Assembly: GCA_947253595.1 (NCBI GenBank)
Contig: CAMXZR010000005.1
Coordinates: 1-45,933, forward strand
Direction of reading: 5' to 3'
Source of the DNA: an uncultured Olsenella sp.
Lineage (GTDB): Bacteria; Actinomycetota; Coriobacteriia; Coriobacteriales; Atopobiaceae
Length of the DNA: 45,933 bases
Shown here piece by piece: positions 34,809 through 43,800 of the stretch (position 1 is the stretch's first letter; every line of letters begins with the position of its first letter). Position numbers and translations under genes: made by a program. The notes beneath the pieces are model-generated. The model had not been told where the DNA came from, searched no databases, and saw only the letters and a program-made list of their open reading frames with translations.

Positions 34809-35169
34809 GGGCAGGCCTGGTCACTGCCGACCGCGCGCTCCAAGCCGACCGGCTCGCCGCCCGCGATCCCATTCGCCCCGCATGCGATCCCTGCACGCAA
34901 CCGCTGGCAAAACAAGATTCGGATTCTTCGATTGTGTGAGATTCGTCCCTGAAAAGCGAAGGTAAGTGAACGGGTTCTTCGTTTGTGCAGAAGAATGGCG
35001 TGACCCATCGCCAAGCTGAGCTATTTATTCTTACACAACCGTCAATTACGTCCAAAACCATCGCTTTTTCCTATCCGTTGCCTACACTGACGTCATTTCG
35101 GTTTCTCGCACCTTGAAAAGCTTGCAGGGTCACTCCCGTACTGGGGGTTCTGGTCAGGAGGCAAACGGT
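34809..35169. other. Gene-free leader of the hypothetical nuclease-like gene
   Basis: About 360 bases, AT-rich in its right half, with no gene. Two similar copies of TTCTTCGnTTGTG occur at 34924-34936 and 34975-34987, 51 bases apart. I see no clear promoter pair. No strong terminator for the flippase gene is visible. Confidence 0.45.
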
Positions 35170-36360
35170 ATGGATCTGGCAATCACGGGAAAGGCGGGGC
35201 TTGCGCTCCTCCGTGCCGCGCGGCTGAGGTCAGACATCGGCCTGGTGCCGACTCCGCTCCGAGCGATTCCCCCCATTGGCACAACTGGCCGGGACGTGAT
35301 GGGAAACGAGGGCGTCAGGGAGCTCGTCTGCCCCCTCCTCGCGGCCGTCGACCCAACGATGGACGTCAGGGTCTCCTCGAGCCAGGAGCGCATCTCTGTC
35401 CGTGGGCTCAGCTGCAGGGTCACCGAGGGAGAGCTTCCTCCAAACTCGCTCCTGCGAATCTGTGACATCAGGACCCCCTTCCTCGACAGCCCCGTGCGGG
35501 GCGTCAACGTCTATGTAGACGCCCCCGGCCTCATGCTCTTGGGAAGGGCGGCGGAGCTGGGGCGGTTCGTGTCATCGCGAAGGATGAGCGACGTCTCTGC
35601 GATTGCCGAGCTCATGAGTCTGGGATGCGAGCTCTGCGGCACCTACGCCTTTGGCGCGGGACGGAATGACGGGTGTGGATTTGGCCTGGACCCCCTTGCC
35701 ACCTCCTCGGAGGTCTCCTCCTACCTGAACGCAAGCATGGGAAGGCATGGCGCCAAACTTGCCCGACGGGCAGCGAAGTTCATCCTAGACGGTTCCGCCT
35801 CCCCCATGGAGACCATCCTGGGCCTGATGCTCTCGAACCCGCCGCGCTACGGGGGAATCAGCCTGCCCTTTGGGTCGCTCAACAGGTCCATAGACCTCTC
35901 TGACGACCCCCGGGGGCTGCTGATGCATCGCAGCATGAGGCCCGACATACGATTCGACCGCTTCGGGATCTCGCTCGAGTACAACGGACGCGACCCCCAC
36001 GCACAGGAGCGAAGCGTGCGGGACGACAAGCTGCGCATCGAGGACTATTCCACCCTGGGCGACACCCTCTTCATCCTCCGCAGAGAGGACCTGGCGGACA
36101 CGGCCTCCCTCGAGAGGACCCTTGCCCGAATCGCGAGCGCGATGACCGCCAAGGGTCATGGGGCAGAGGCGAGGAGGGTGCTGCGACTGCTCGACGACCC
36201 AGCGCGACATGCCATACGAGCGGAGGTGCTGGGGTCCCTGCTCGCCCAGTCCAGGCAACGCATCACACGAAACGACAGACGGAGGGCCAGGCATGCCCGA
36301 AGGTGCGCCGAGCACCTTGGCTCAAGGGCAACGAGGCCCGCCGGTTGGCGGGTCCCATAG
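35170..36360 (+). CDS. Hypothetical protein with PD-(D/E)XK-like C-terminal domain
   Basis: A 396-residue protein I cannot name with certainty. Residues 211-235 (SPMETILGLMLSNPPRYGG) and the following segment with Asp259 and Glu270 (ISLEYNG) match a family common in Coriobacteriia with a Vsr/DUF559-like restriction endonuclease fold, sometimes likened to AbiEi antitoxins. The last 40 residues are very Arg-rich and end in a small hairpin-coding stretch. The start at 35170 follows AGGAGG. It could be an anti-phage or toxin-antitoxin element, or a genome-maintenance nuclease. Confidence 0.6.
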   Translation: MDLAITGKAGLALLRAARLRSDIGLVPTPLRAIPPIGTTGRDVMGNEGVRELVCPLLAAVDPTMDVRVSSSQERISVRGLSCRVTEGELPPNSLLRICDIRTPFLDSPVRGVNVYVDAPGLMLLGRAAELGRFVSSRRMSDVSAIAELMSLGCELCGTYAFGAGRNDGCGFGLDPLATSSEVSSYLNASMGRHGAKLARRAAKFILDGSASPMETILGLMLSNPPRYGGISLPFGSLNRSIDLSDDPRGLLMHRSMRPDIRFDRFGISLEYNGRDPHAQERSVRDDKLRIEDYSTLGDTLFILRREDLADTASLERTLARIASAMTAKGHGAEARRVLRLLDDPARHAIRAEVLGSLLAQSRQRITRNDRRRARHARRCAEHLGSRATRPAGWRVP

Positions 36361-36392
36361 GTTGGCGTCCTTGGCTTCCGCGGGTCCCGTCC

Positions 36393-37646
36393 CTACGCCT
36401 GCACAGCCCCGGCGGGGCGTCCGGACTCGTCCAGGCCCATGTAGCGCAGCATGCCCGCAACCGCCCGTTTTGCCCCCTCGACGGAGTGCACGACCGTCTT
36501 GGGGCCGTTCACCACGTCTCCTGCGGCAAAGACGCCCCTGACCGTGGTCATGCAGTCGTCATCCACGGCGAGGGTCCCCCGCTCCGTACCCCTGAGCCCC
36601 TCGGTGGTGAGGATCAGCTTGTCCTTGGGCACCTGCGAGACACAGAAGATCACCGTGTCACAATCCACCTGCAGGAGCTCGTCGCTCAGGTCGACGACTT
36701 GACCCTCTTCGTCCAGGATCGAGCGACGGAACACCGGACCCCTGTCGTTGATCGACTCGATGGACTGACCGTAGACGATCTGGGCTCCGTCAAGCTGTGC
36801 CAGCTCGACCTCGTCCGAGTTTGCCGAGACACCGCCCCAGTTGGAGTACATCGTCACGCGGCGCGCACCCTGACGGATCGCCGTACGTGCCACGTCCATG
36901 GCGACGTTGCCCACCCCGATGACGGCAACGTCCCGACCGATCTCGCACGCCTCGGGGTTGACCAGGTAGTCGATGCCGAAGAACACGTTGCCTCGTGCCT
37001 GCCCCTTGATGCCCAGGGTCTTGGCGCGCCAGGCACCCGTACCCACGAAGACACTGTCGTAGCCATCGCGCAGGAGATCGTCGATCTTCAGCGCGCCACC
37101 AATCGTGGTGTTGGGACGCACGAGCACCCCCAGGCGGTCGAGCAGGGAGCGATAGCGGTCGATAATCGAGTTGGGCAACCTGAACTCGGGAATGCCATAA
37201 CGCAGCACGCCACCGACCTCCATGCGCTGCTCGAAGACCGTGACGTCGCAGCCGACGGAGGCGAGCTGGATGGCCACCGTGAGGCCGGCGGGCCCGGAAC
37301 CGATCACGGCAACGTGACGGCCGTTGCGCTCGGGCAGCTCGCCCGGGCCCACGCGGTCCAGGTAGGCGTCCGAGATGTAGTCCTCGATGGCCGAGAAGTG
37401 AATCGGCATGCCCTTGCGTCCCCGGATGCAATGCCCTTCGCACTGCGCGCTGTGGTTGCACACCAGCGCGCACACGACGCTCATGGGATTGTTGGAAAAG
37501 AGGGCCCTGCCCGCATCCTCCATCCGACGCTCTCGGAACATCTGAATAACCTGGGGGATGGCCGTGTGGACCGGGCATCCCTCCTGGCAGAGCGGCCTCT
37601 TGCAGTTGAGGCAGCGGTCTGCCTCCTCGACTATGTGCAGCGCCAA
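36393..37646 (-). CDS. GltD-like FAD/NAD(P) oxidoreductase with Fe-S N-terminus
   Basis: A 417-residue pyridine nucleotide-disulfide-type enzyme of the glutamate synthase small-subunit/NfnB-like family. The N-terminal Cys cluster (CLNCKRPLCQEGCP, Cys12-Cys24, and further Cys near 59-73) binds two 4Fe-4S centres in relatives. An FAD-binding Rossmann fold has GSGPAGLT (near 116-123), and an NAD(P) fold has VIGVGNVAMDVA. No glutamate synthase large subunit is nearby, so it may be a stand-alone oxidoreductase (SudA type). The start is TTG 37646 with GGGGAGAGG upstream. It is convergent with the gene at 35170. Confidence 0.85.
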   Translation of the reverse strand: MALHIVEEADRCLNCKRPLCQEGCPVHTAIPQVIQMFRERRMEDAGRALFSNNPMSVVCALVCNHSAQCEGHCIRGRKGMPIHFSAIEDYISDAYLDRVGPGELPERNGRHVAVIGSGPAGLTVAIQLASVGCDVTVFEQRMEVGGVLRYGIPEFRLPNSIIDRYRSLLDRLGVLVRPNTTIGGALKIDDLLRDGYDSVFVGTGAWRAKTLGIKGQARGNVFFGIDYLVNPEACEIGRDVAVIGVGNVAMDVARTAIRQGARRVTMYSNWGGVSANSDEVELAQLDGAQIVYGQSIESINDRGPVFRRSILDEEGQVVDLSDELLQVDCDTVIFCVSQVPKDKLILTTEGLRGTERGTLAVDDDCMTTVRGVFAAGDVVNGPKTVVHSVEGAKRAVAGMLRYMGLDESGRPAGAVQA

Positions 37647-37889
37647 GTCGCACCTCTCCCCATGCCTTGCCTTTGCGCCACCCGCCCCCCAGACGAGAGT
37701 TGCGCGCGTACCAAGTCCAGGTTCGGCTACGGGTGGAACGGGGTCAAGTGCGAAATGCGCTCGGGTCCCTCAGGTGGTCTCGGTGTCCACCGCAGCGGCC
37801 CGCCCCAGGAGGAAGGCGCACGTCGCCGACTCGGCCACGAAGAGGGCACGTCAGACGACCTCCCCGTCGAAAACGATGCGTGGACTCCC

Positions 37890-38204
37890 CTAGAAGGAGC
37901 AGCCCCCGCCGATGGTGCAGGCACCGCCCGCAGGCGCCATCTCGTCGGCGACGGCGGAGTCCGCCGCGAACTCCTTGGCAAGGTAGTCAATGATGTCGTT
38001 CGACTCGTACATGGGCGCGCCGTCCACGAAGAGGCAGGGCACCTGCCTCTTGCCGCCCACCTCGACGAGGCGGTCAAGATCCTCCTCGCTGCGGCTGATG
38101 TTGTGCAGGGGCAGCTCGATGCCATTCTTGTCCATGAACGAGAGGACCTTGTGGCAGAAGGGGCAGCCGTCCTTGATGTAGAGCTCGAGCGTCTTGTCAG
38201 ACAT
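37890..38204 (-). CDS. Glutaredoxin-like protein
   Basis: A 104-residue thioredoxin-fold protein with redox motif CPFC (14-17), the conserved cis-Pro region RQVPCLF and SNDIIDYL of the GST_N/glutaredoxin group. After the fold is a short tail, GGACTIGGGCSF, with two extra Cys, which could bind metal or a disulfide. The start at 38204 has a weak ribosome site. Function as a thiol-disulfide reductase or Fe-S carrier is inferred from the fold. Confidence 0.85.
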   Translation of the reverse strand: MSDKTLELYIKDGCPFCHKVLSFMDKNGIELPLHNISRSEEDLDRLVEVGGKRQVPCLFVDGAPMYESNDIIDYLAKEFAADSAVADEMAPAGGACTIGGGCSF

Positions 38205-38327
38205 GGTGGCACTCGCTTTCTCGTCGTGCGGCACGGTTGGCACCGCGGCGTGTTGTCCGATGAGAGTCATATACCCCAAGAGCGAGGCAGCGAAGCGTCG
38301 GTCGAGGGAAGCATCGCCCTCTCAGCG

Positions 38328-38343
38328 GGGCAGGCCACTGCCC
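38328..38343 (-). terminator. Short hairpin after crcB
   Basis: GGGCAG-GCCA-CTGCCC, a 6-bp stem 30 bases after the crcB stop, without a T tract. Confidence 0.4.
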
Positions 38344-38372
38344 GGCGTGACGAGGTGGGCTCTAAACAGGAC

Positions 38373-38744
38373 CTATGCGGCAAGCGCCCTGCCCAGCGCT
38401 ACGCCGAGGGCAACGGCGACAAGGCAACTCGCCACGTTAGCCAGGACGTTGAGCCCCGCTCCCGCCCAGTTGCCCGACGAGGCGAGCTGGAAGGTCTCGT
38501 TGGAGAAGGTCGAGAAGGTCGAGAGGCCGCCGCAGATGCCCACCGCCAGGAAGAGGCGCAGGCGCTCGGGCACTGGAGCAGCAATTCCCACGCCCGTAAC
38601 CAGGCCGATGACCAGGGCGGCTACGACGTTGGCCACCATCGTTCCCGCGGGGAGCGTGGGAAAGGCCCCCTTCAGCCACACGCCCAGCTGCCAGCGTCCC
38701 AGACTTCCCAGAAAGCCTCCCAGACCAACCGCAAGTGCCTCCAT
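38373..38744 (-). CDS. crcB: Fluoride channel CrcB/Fluc
   Basis: A 123-residue four-helix membrane protein of the Fluc fluoride export family. The GGFLGSLGRW opening and the central GICGGLSTFSTFSNET segment (about 69-84) are the family signatures; the Phe/Thr/Ser track lines the F- pore. The start at 38744 has GGAGGT 5 bases upstream; ATG 38756 has none. No fluoride riboswitch is visible in the short leader. A single copy is seen; many Gram-positives have two different subunits. Confidence 0.93.
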   Translation of the reverse strand: MEALAVGLGGFLGSLGRWQLGVWLKGAFPTLPAGTMVANVVAALVIGLVTGVGIAAPVPERLRLFLAVGICGGLSTFSTFSNETFQLASSGNWAGAGLNVLANVASCLVAVALGVALGRALAA

Positions 38745-38761
38745 GACGACCTCCATGACGA

Positions 38762-38788
38762 GGGGCGGGTGGCCGGCCCACCCGCCCC
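38762..38788 (-). terminator. Terminator of aspS
   Basis: A perfect 11-bp GC stem (38762-38772 with 38778-38788) lies 50 bases after the aspS stop and just upstream of crcB. No T tract follows, so some read-through into crcB is possible. Confidence 0.7.
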
Positions 38789-38838
38789 AGACGAGAGTGA
38801 CTGACGTGCGACGGCCTCCGCCGACCGAGCAGCCCGCC

Positions 38839-40614
38839 CTAGAGGAGCCTCAGCGAGACCTCCTCGAGCTGGCGCTCGCTGACCTCGCCGGGCGCGTCGC
38901 TCATGAGGTCGGAGCCAGAGGTGGTCTTGGGGAAGGCCATGACGTCGCGGATCGAGTCTGACCCGGCGAGCAGCATGCAGACGCGGTCCAGGCCCAGGGC
39001 GAAGCCGCCCATGGGGGGCGCACCGAACTCGAGGGCCTCCATCAGGAAGCCGAACTGCTCCTTGGCGCGCGCCTCATCGAAGCCCAGCAGGCGCAGGATC
39101 TGCATCTGGAGCTCGGCGTCGTGGATGCGCATGCCGCCGCCGCCCGCCTCGAAGCCGTCCATGACGAAGTCGTAGGTGTGCGACCCGACGGAGAGGACCT
39201 CGGCGCGGTCCTCGCTCGCGAGCAGCCCCAGCTGTTCCTCGACCGGCTGGGTGAAGGGCTGGTGCTCTGCCGCGAAGGCCTTGCGGTCGTCGTCCCAGTG
39301 GAAGAGAGGGAAGTCGACCACCCAGAGGAAGTCATGCCCCTCGCGAGGCAGCTCGAGGGCGTCGGCCATGTGGCCGCGCATGCCGCCCAGGATCTGGTCG
39401 GCCTCGAGGCGGCTGCCTACAGCAAAGAGCACGAGGTCGCCCGGCTCGACGGCGAGCTCCTCGCGCAGGCGTCCGAGCTCCTCCTCCGAGAGGAACTTCG
39501 CGATGGGGCTCGTCACGCTGCCGTCCTCCCGGAAGGCGAGGTAGGCCAGGCCCTTGGCGCCGAAACCGGCCGCCACCTCGGAGAGGCGGTCGATCCTGGA
39601 GCGGGCCCAGCGGCCGGCACCCTTGGCACTGATGGCCTTCACGTAGGACTTGGGATCGGCGGCGGCGCTTGCGAAGAGCTTGAACCCCGAGGCCGAGAAG
39701 ACCTCACTGACGTCGTGGATCTCCATGCCGAGGCGCGTGTCGGGCTTGTCGCTGCCATAGCGGTCCATGGCATCCCAGTAGCCGATGCGCCGCAGGGGGA
39801 GCTGCATCTTTACGCCGACCTTGGAGAAGGCATCGGCCAGGACCTCCTCGAGCTCGCCCATGACGTCGTCCTGGTCAACGAAGCTCATCTCGATGTCCAC
39901 CTGCGTGAACTCGGGCTGGCGGTCGGCGCGCAGGTCCTCGTCGCGGAAGCACTTGGCGACCTGGTAGTAGCGCTCGACGCCACCCACCATGAGCAGCTGC
40001 TTCAGGAGCTGCGGGGACTGCGGCAGGGCATAGAAGTGACCCGGCTGCGTGCGGCTGGGCACCAGGAAGTCGCGGGCGCCCTCGGGAGTCGACTTGAAGA
40101 GCGCGGGGGTCTCGACCTCCATGAACTCGCGGCCGTGCAGGGCCTCGCGCAGAGCGAAGGTGAAGTCGGAGCGCAGCCGCAGGCGCCCCATCATGCTGGG
40201 GCGACGCAGGTCGAGGTAGCGGTACCGCAGGCGGATGTCCTCGGAGATGTCGAGCTGGTCCTCGATCTGGAAGGCAGGGGTCTTGGAGCGGTTGAGTACC
40301 TCGGCGCTCGAGGCCAGAACCTCGATCTTGCCGGTCGCCACCTTCTCGTTCGCCTCGGGGCGCTCGCGCACGACGCCTCGGACCTTGATGGGCCACTCGG
40401 GGCGGATGGCCTCCGCCACGTGGAAGGCGCCCCCACCCGCATGGTCGGGGTCGAACGAGACCTGCGTCAGACCCTCGCGGTCGCGCAGGTCGACGAAGAC
40501 CATTCCGCCGTGGTCGCGACGGTGCCAGACCCAGCCCGTGAGGGTGACCTCGCGGCCGATGTCGGAGGTGCGGAGCTCCCCGCAGGTGTGGGTGTGCATG
40601 CTGTGTGAGTCCAT
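38839..40614 (-). CDS. aspS: Aspartyl-tRNA synthetase
   Basis: A 591-residue class II synthetase of bacterial type. An OB-fold anticodon domain (about 1-110; LTGWVWHRRDHGGMVFVDLRD) is followed by motif 2 (FRDEDLRADRQPEFTQ), the GAD insert and motif 3 (GGFALGLDRVCMLL). The end reads TTSGSDLMSDAPG, normal for the family. The start at 40614 has AGAGG. Whether it is the discriminating or the non-discriminating form cannot be told here. Confidence 0.97.
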   Translation of the reverse strand: MDSHSMHTHTCGELRTSDIGREVTLTGWVWHRRDHGGMVFVDLRDREGLTQVSFDPDHAGGGAFHVAEAIRPEWPIKVRGVVRERPEANEKVATGKIEVLASSAEVLNRSKTPAFQIEDQLDISEDIRLRYRYLDLRRPSMMGRLRLRSDFTFALREALHGREFMEVETPALFKSTPEGARDFLVPSRTQPGHFYALPQSPQLLKQLLMVGGVERYYQVAKCFRDEDLRADRQPEFTQVDIEMSFVDQDDVMGELEEVLADAFSKVGVKMQLPLRRIGYWDAMDRYGSDKPDTRLGMEIHDVSEVFSASGFKLFASAAADPKSYVKAISAKGAGRWARSRIDRLSEVAAGFGAKGLAYLAFREDGSVTSPIAKFLSEEELGRLREELAVEPGDLVLFAVGSRLEADQILGGMRGHMADALELPREGHDFLWVVDFPLFHWDDDRKAFAAEHQPFTQPVEEQLGLLASEDRAEVLSVGSHTYDFVMDGFEAGGGGMRIHDAELQMQILRLLGFDEARAKEQFGFLMEALEFGAPPMGGFALGLDRVCMLLAGSDSIRDVMAFPKTTSGSDLMSDAPGEVSERQLEEVSLRLL

Positions 40615-40830
40615 GGGTTCCTCTCGCCTCTTCCGCCCCGTGCCGTTGCGGGCGGACCTACAGATGACGGCGCTCCGGCGTAGACGGCACCGGCGCGCGC
40701 AACACGTCAGTCTAGCAGCATCGGAACGCAGCGTGGTCGCCGGTTGCCCAGCGTGACGTCCCGTGTGCATGCGAGCGGACAAGGCGGGCGGGCCGCAGAC
40801 GAGGAGGTGGGCCGAACCGCCCCTGCCGGC

Positions 40831-43800
40831 TCAGCGGAGGTAGTAGGCGAACGAGCCGATCCTCTCGTCGACCCCGGCATCGGGCGTGCCGTCGAAGCCC
40901 ACGTGCAACACCGGCACGGGAAGGTCCGCAGCCGACTCCTCGAGCTGCAGGATGACGTCGGTGTTCTCGTACATGGACGACATGGCGATGACACCGCGTG
41001 CGACGTCTGCGGAAAGGCTCGCCTTGGCGATGCGGTAGCGCGCGTTGGCCGAGCGGAGCCTGCCCACCAGGGAGTCCGCCTCCGTCAGGAGCGCGGACGA
41101 GTCGGGCTGGAACGGGGACGCCCCCGCCAGGGCCTCGTGCACGCGCGACATTCGCTCGGCGAGGTGCCGGAAGCCCTCCCTGCCCTCATAGGCGTCACGC
41201 CACAGGAACCAGAGGTACTCCGACGCCGGCATGCGCTTCACGCGCCAGCCCCTCCCCTCCAGGCGAGTGAGCGCGCCCGCGCTCAGGACATCGTCCCACA
41301 CCACGGGCCACTCCCCCAGGGCGAGCACGCTTTGGCTCCCGTCGGCGGGCAGGCCGTCGGCGATGCCACGCGCCGCATCCAGCGTCGCCTCGCTCGAGAA
41401 TCCCGCAGCGGACAGGGACTCCAGCACGGCATCCCGTCGCGAGGGAGCTGCCGCCTGCGCGACATCCGCCGCTAGGAGCGCATCGAACAGTGCGTCCAGG
41501 TCCTCAGACCACTCGGGCAGCCGGTCGAGCCGGGGGGACACGACCTCGACTGCTCCCAGGCCGTGCGCCCTGAGCTCGGAGAGGATCACGCGGTCGTACT
41601 GGCCGTCGGCGTCGGCCCCCTCGCCCGAGGGCAGGAGCAGCTGGATGCCCCTTCCGCGCTCGGTGCCGCTTGCTCCCGCCCCGCGTCTCGCACCCCCTAC
41701 GAATGCCTCGTCTGCCGCCTCGAGGGCGATGCCGAGCTCTGCCGAGAAGGTCAGGTACTCCTTGGTCGACGAGAGTGCCTTGCCACGGGCGAGGGCGCGT
41801 GCCGTGACGGGAACGGTCCTCACCCTCATGCCCCGCCGCCGCAGGAGGGACGCCAGCGCGCGCGACGGCAGGCCGAGGTCCGGCATCGCCACGGGCAGCG
41901 TGCCGTCGAGGCGGCGCTCGTTCTGGCTGACGCCCCCGGCCACCATGGGGAGGTCGCTCTCGTCGACCACCTCGTGGTGGCCGAGGCTGTTGAGGAACGC
42001 CTCCACCCGCGTTATGACCCCCACCTTCGAGAAGTGCTCGTCCACCTCGATCTGCAGGTAGGGCTTGGGACCCATCTCTTCGGCGAAGAGGTGCGAGAGC
42101 ATGGTATCTGGCCCGCAGCCATGGTTGGTGAGATAGACCGCGAAGAGCCGAGGGTCACGACGGATGATCTTCGCCGCCGCGAGGATGTGCTGGCCGAAGG
42201 GCCAGTAGACGTTGGGATAGTCTTCCTCCAGGCCGAAGGCATGGGCGTGCAGGTGGGAGATGGTGATGACCCTCTGCCCACGATCTATGAGCGCATCCGG
42301 GATCCCCGCGTTGAGGACCGCGTCCGAGATGCCGTAGTTCCTCGTCACCATGACCAGCACGCGCTCGTCGGGGCCAAGCGAGTCAAGCAGGCGCTGGCCG
42401 GCCTCCTCCGTCTTGCGCGTGAACTCGCTCACGGCGTGGCTGCCGGCCAGGAGCGCCCGGGCCGTCTCATGGGGGTCGCAGCCCAGCTGAGCTCCCACCT
42501 CCAGCATGGCGCTGGCCATGGCCTGCTGCCCGAAGTCGAGGTCGAGCTCCGGCGAGAGGAGCCCTATGCCCCTCCCCGCAAGGCCGAGCTCCTTCGCCAC
42601 GAGGCGCGGGGCGCACTGCATGTAGGGGCAGCCATAGTTGTGGGCCACCCTGGAGTGCTCGTGCCGGATGGTGTGCACGCGGGGCATGAAGACGTAGTCG
42701 ACGCCGCGTTCCGCAAGCTGCGCCATGTGCCCGTGCATGAGCTTCACGGGGAAGCAGGTCTCGCCCTGCGCGGACTGCTGGGAGAGGCGCACGGTCTCCT
42801 CGTCCGACGAATCCGAGACCACCACGTTGAAGCCCAGCTGGATGAAGAAGGCGTTTGCCATGGGGAAGAGCTTGTACATCATGAGGCTGCGCGGGACGCC
42901 CACCGTCTTTCTGGACGGATCGACCACGCCGGTGTAGCCCTCCAGCAGGAGGCTCTCCCCCTCGTGGAAGAAGGCCCTGTTGCGCTCCACTGCCGCAGCG
43001 TCCTCCCGCAGGGCGTCGGGGGCGGTGCCAGAGAGGTCCCAGCCGCGGAACCGCGTATGCGCCACATCGGCTTCCCAGGCGAGAAGCGCCGCACCCACCG
43101 CGCCCGAGACCGCAAACCACGGAGAGACCGTCACGCGGTCCCCGAAGGACTGCCTGAACGCGGCCACGATGCCGACGTTGTAGTTGACCCCACCCTGGAG
43201 CACGACGTTCTTGCCCACCGGCTTGGTGCCCACGACGCGATGCAGGTAGTTGCGGATGATCGACTGGCAGAGACCGGCGGCCACGTCCGCCTTGCCAGCA
43301 CCCCTGGCCAGGGCGACGTTGATGGCCGTCTCGACGAAGACCGTACAGCGCTCGCCCAGGTCGACGGGACGCTCGGACGAGAGCGCGAGGGGACCGAAGC
43401 CATCGAGCGCGATGCCCATGCGGGCGGCCTGCTCCTCGACGAACGACCCGGTCCCCGCCGCGCAGACCTTGTTCATCTGGAAGTCGACCACGTTGCCGTC
43501 TCGCAGGCTGATGTACTTGGAGTCCTGGCCACCAATCTCGAAAACGGTGTCCACCTGGGGGTCCGCCGCGGCGGCGGCCCGTGCCTGGGCCGTGATCTCG
43601 TCGCGGACCACGTCGGCGCCCACGTGCCTGCCGATCATCTCTCGGCCGGATCCGGTGGTGGCCACGGCCACCACGCGCACGGCGTCGCCCAGGCGGCGAC
43701 CTAGGGACGCGAGCCCCTCGGCCACGGCAGCCTTCGGATTGCCGCGCGTACGCAGGTACTGGGCATCGAGAAGCGCGCCCTCACCATCCATCAGGACCAG

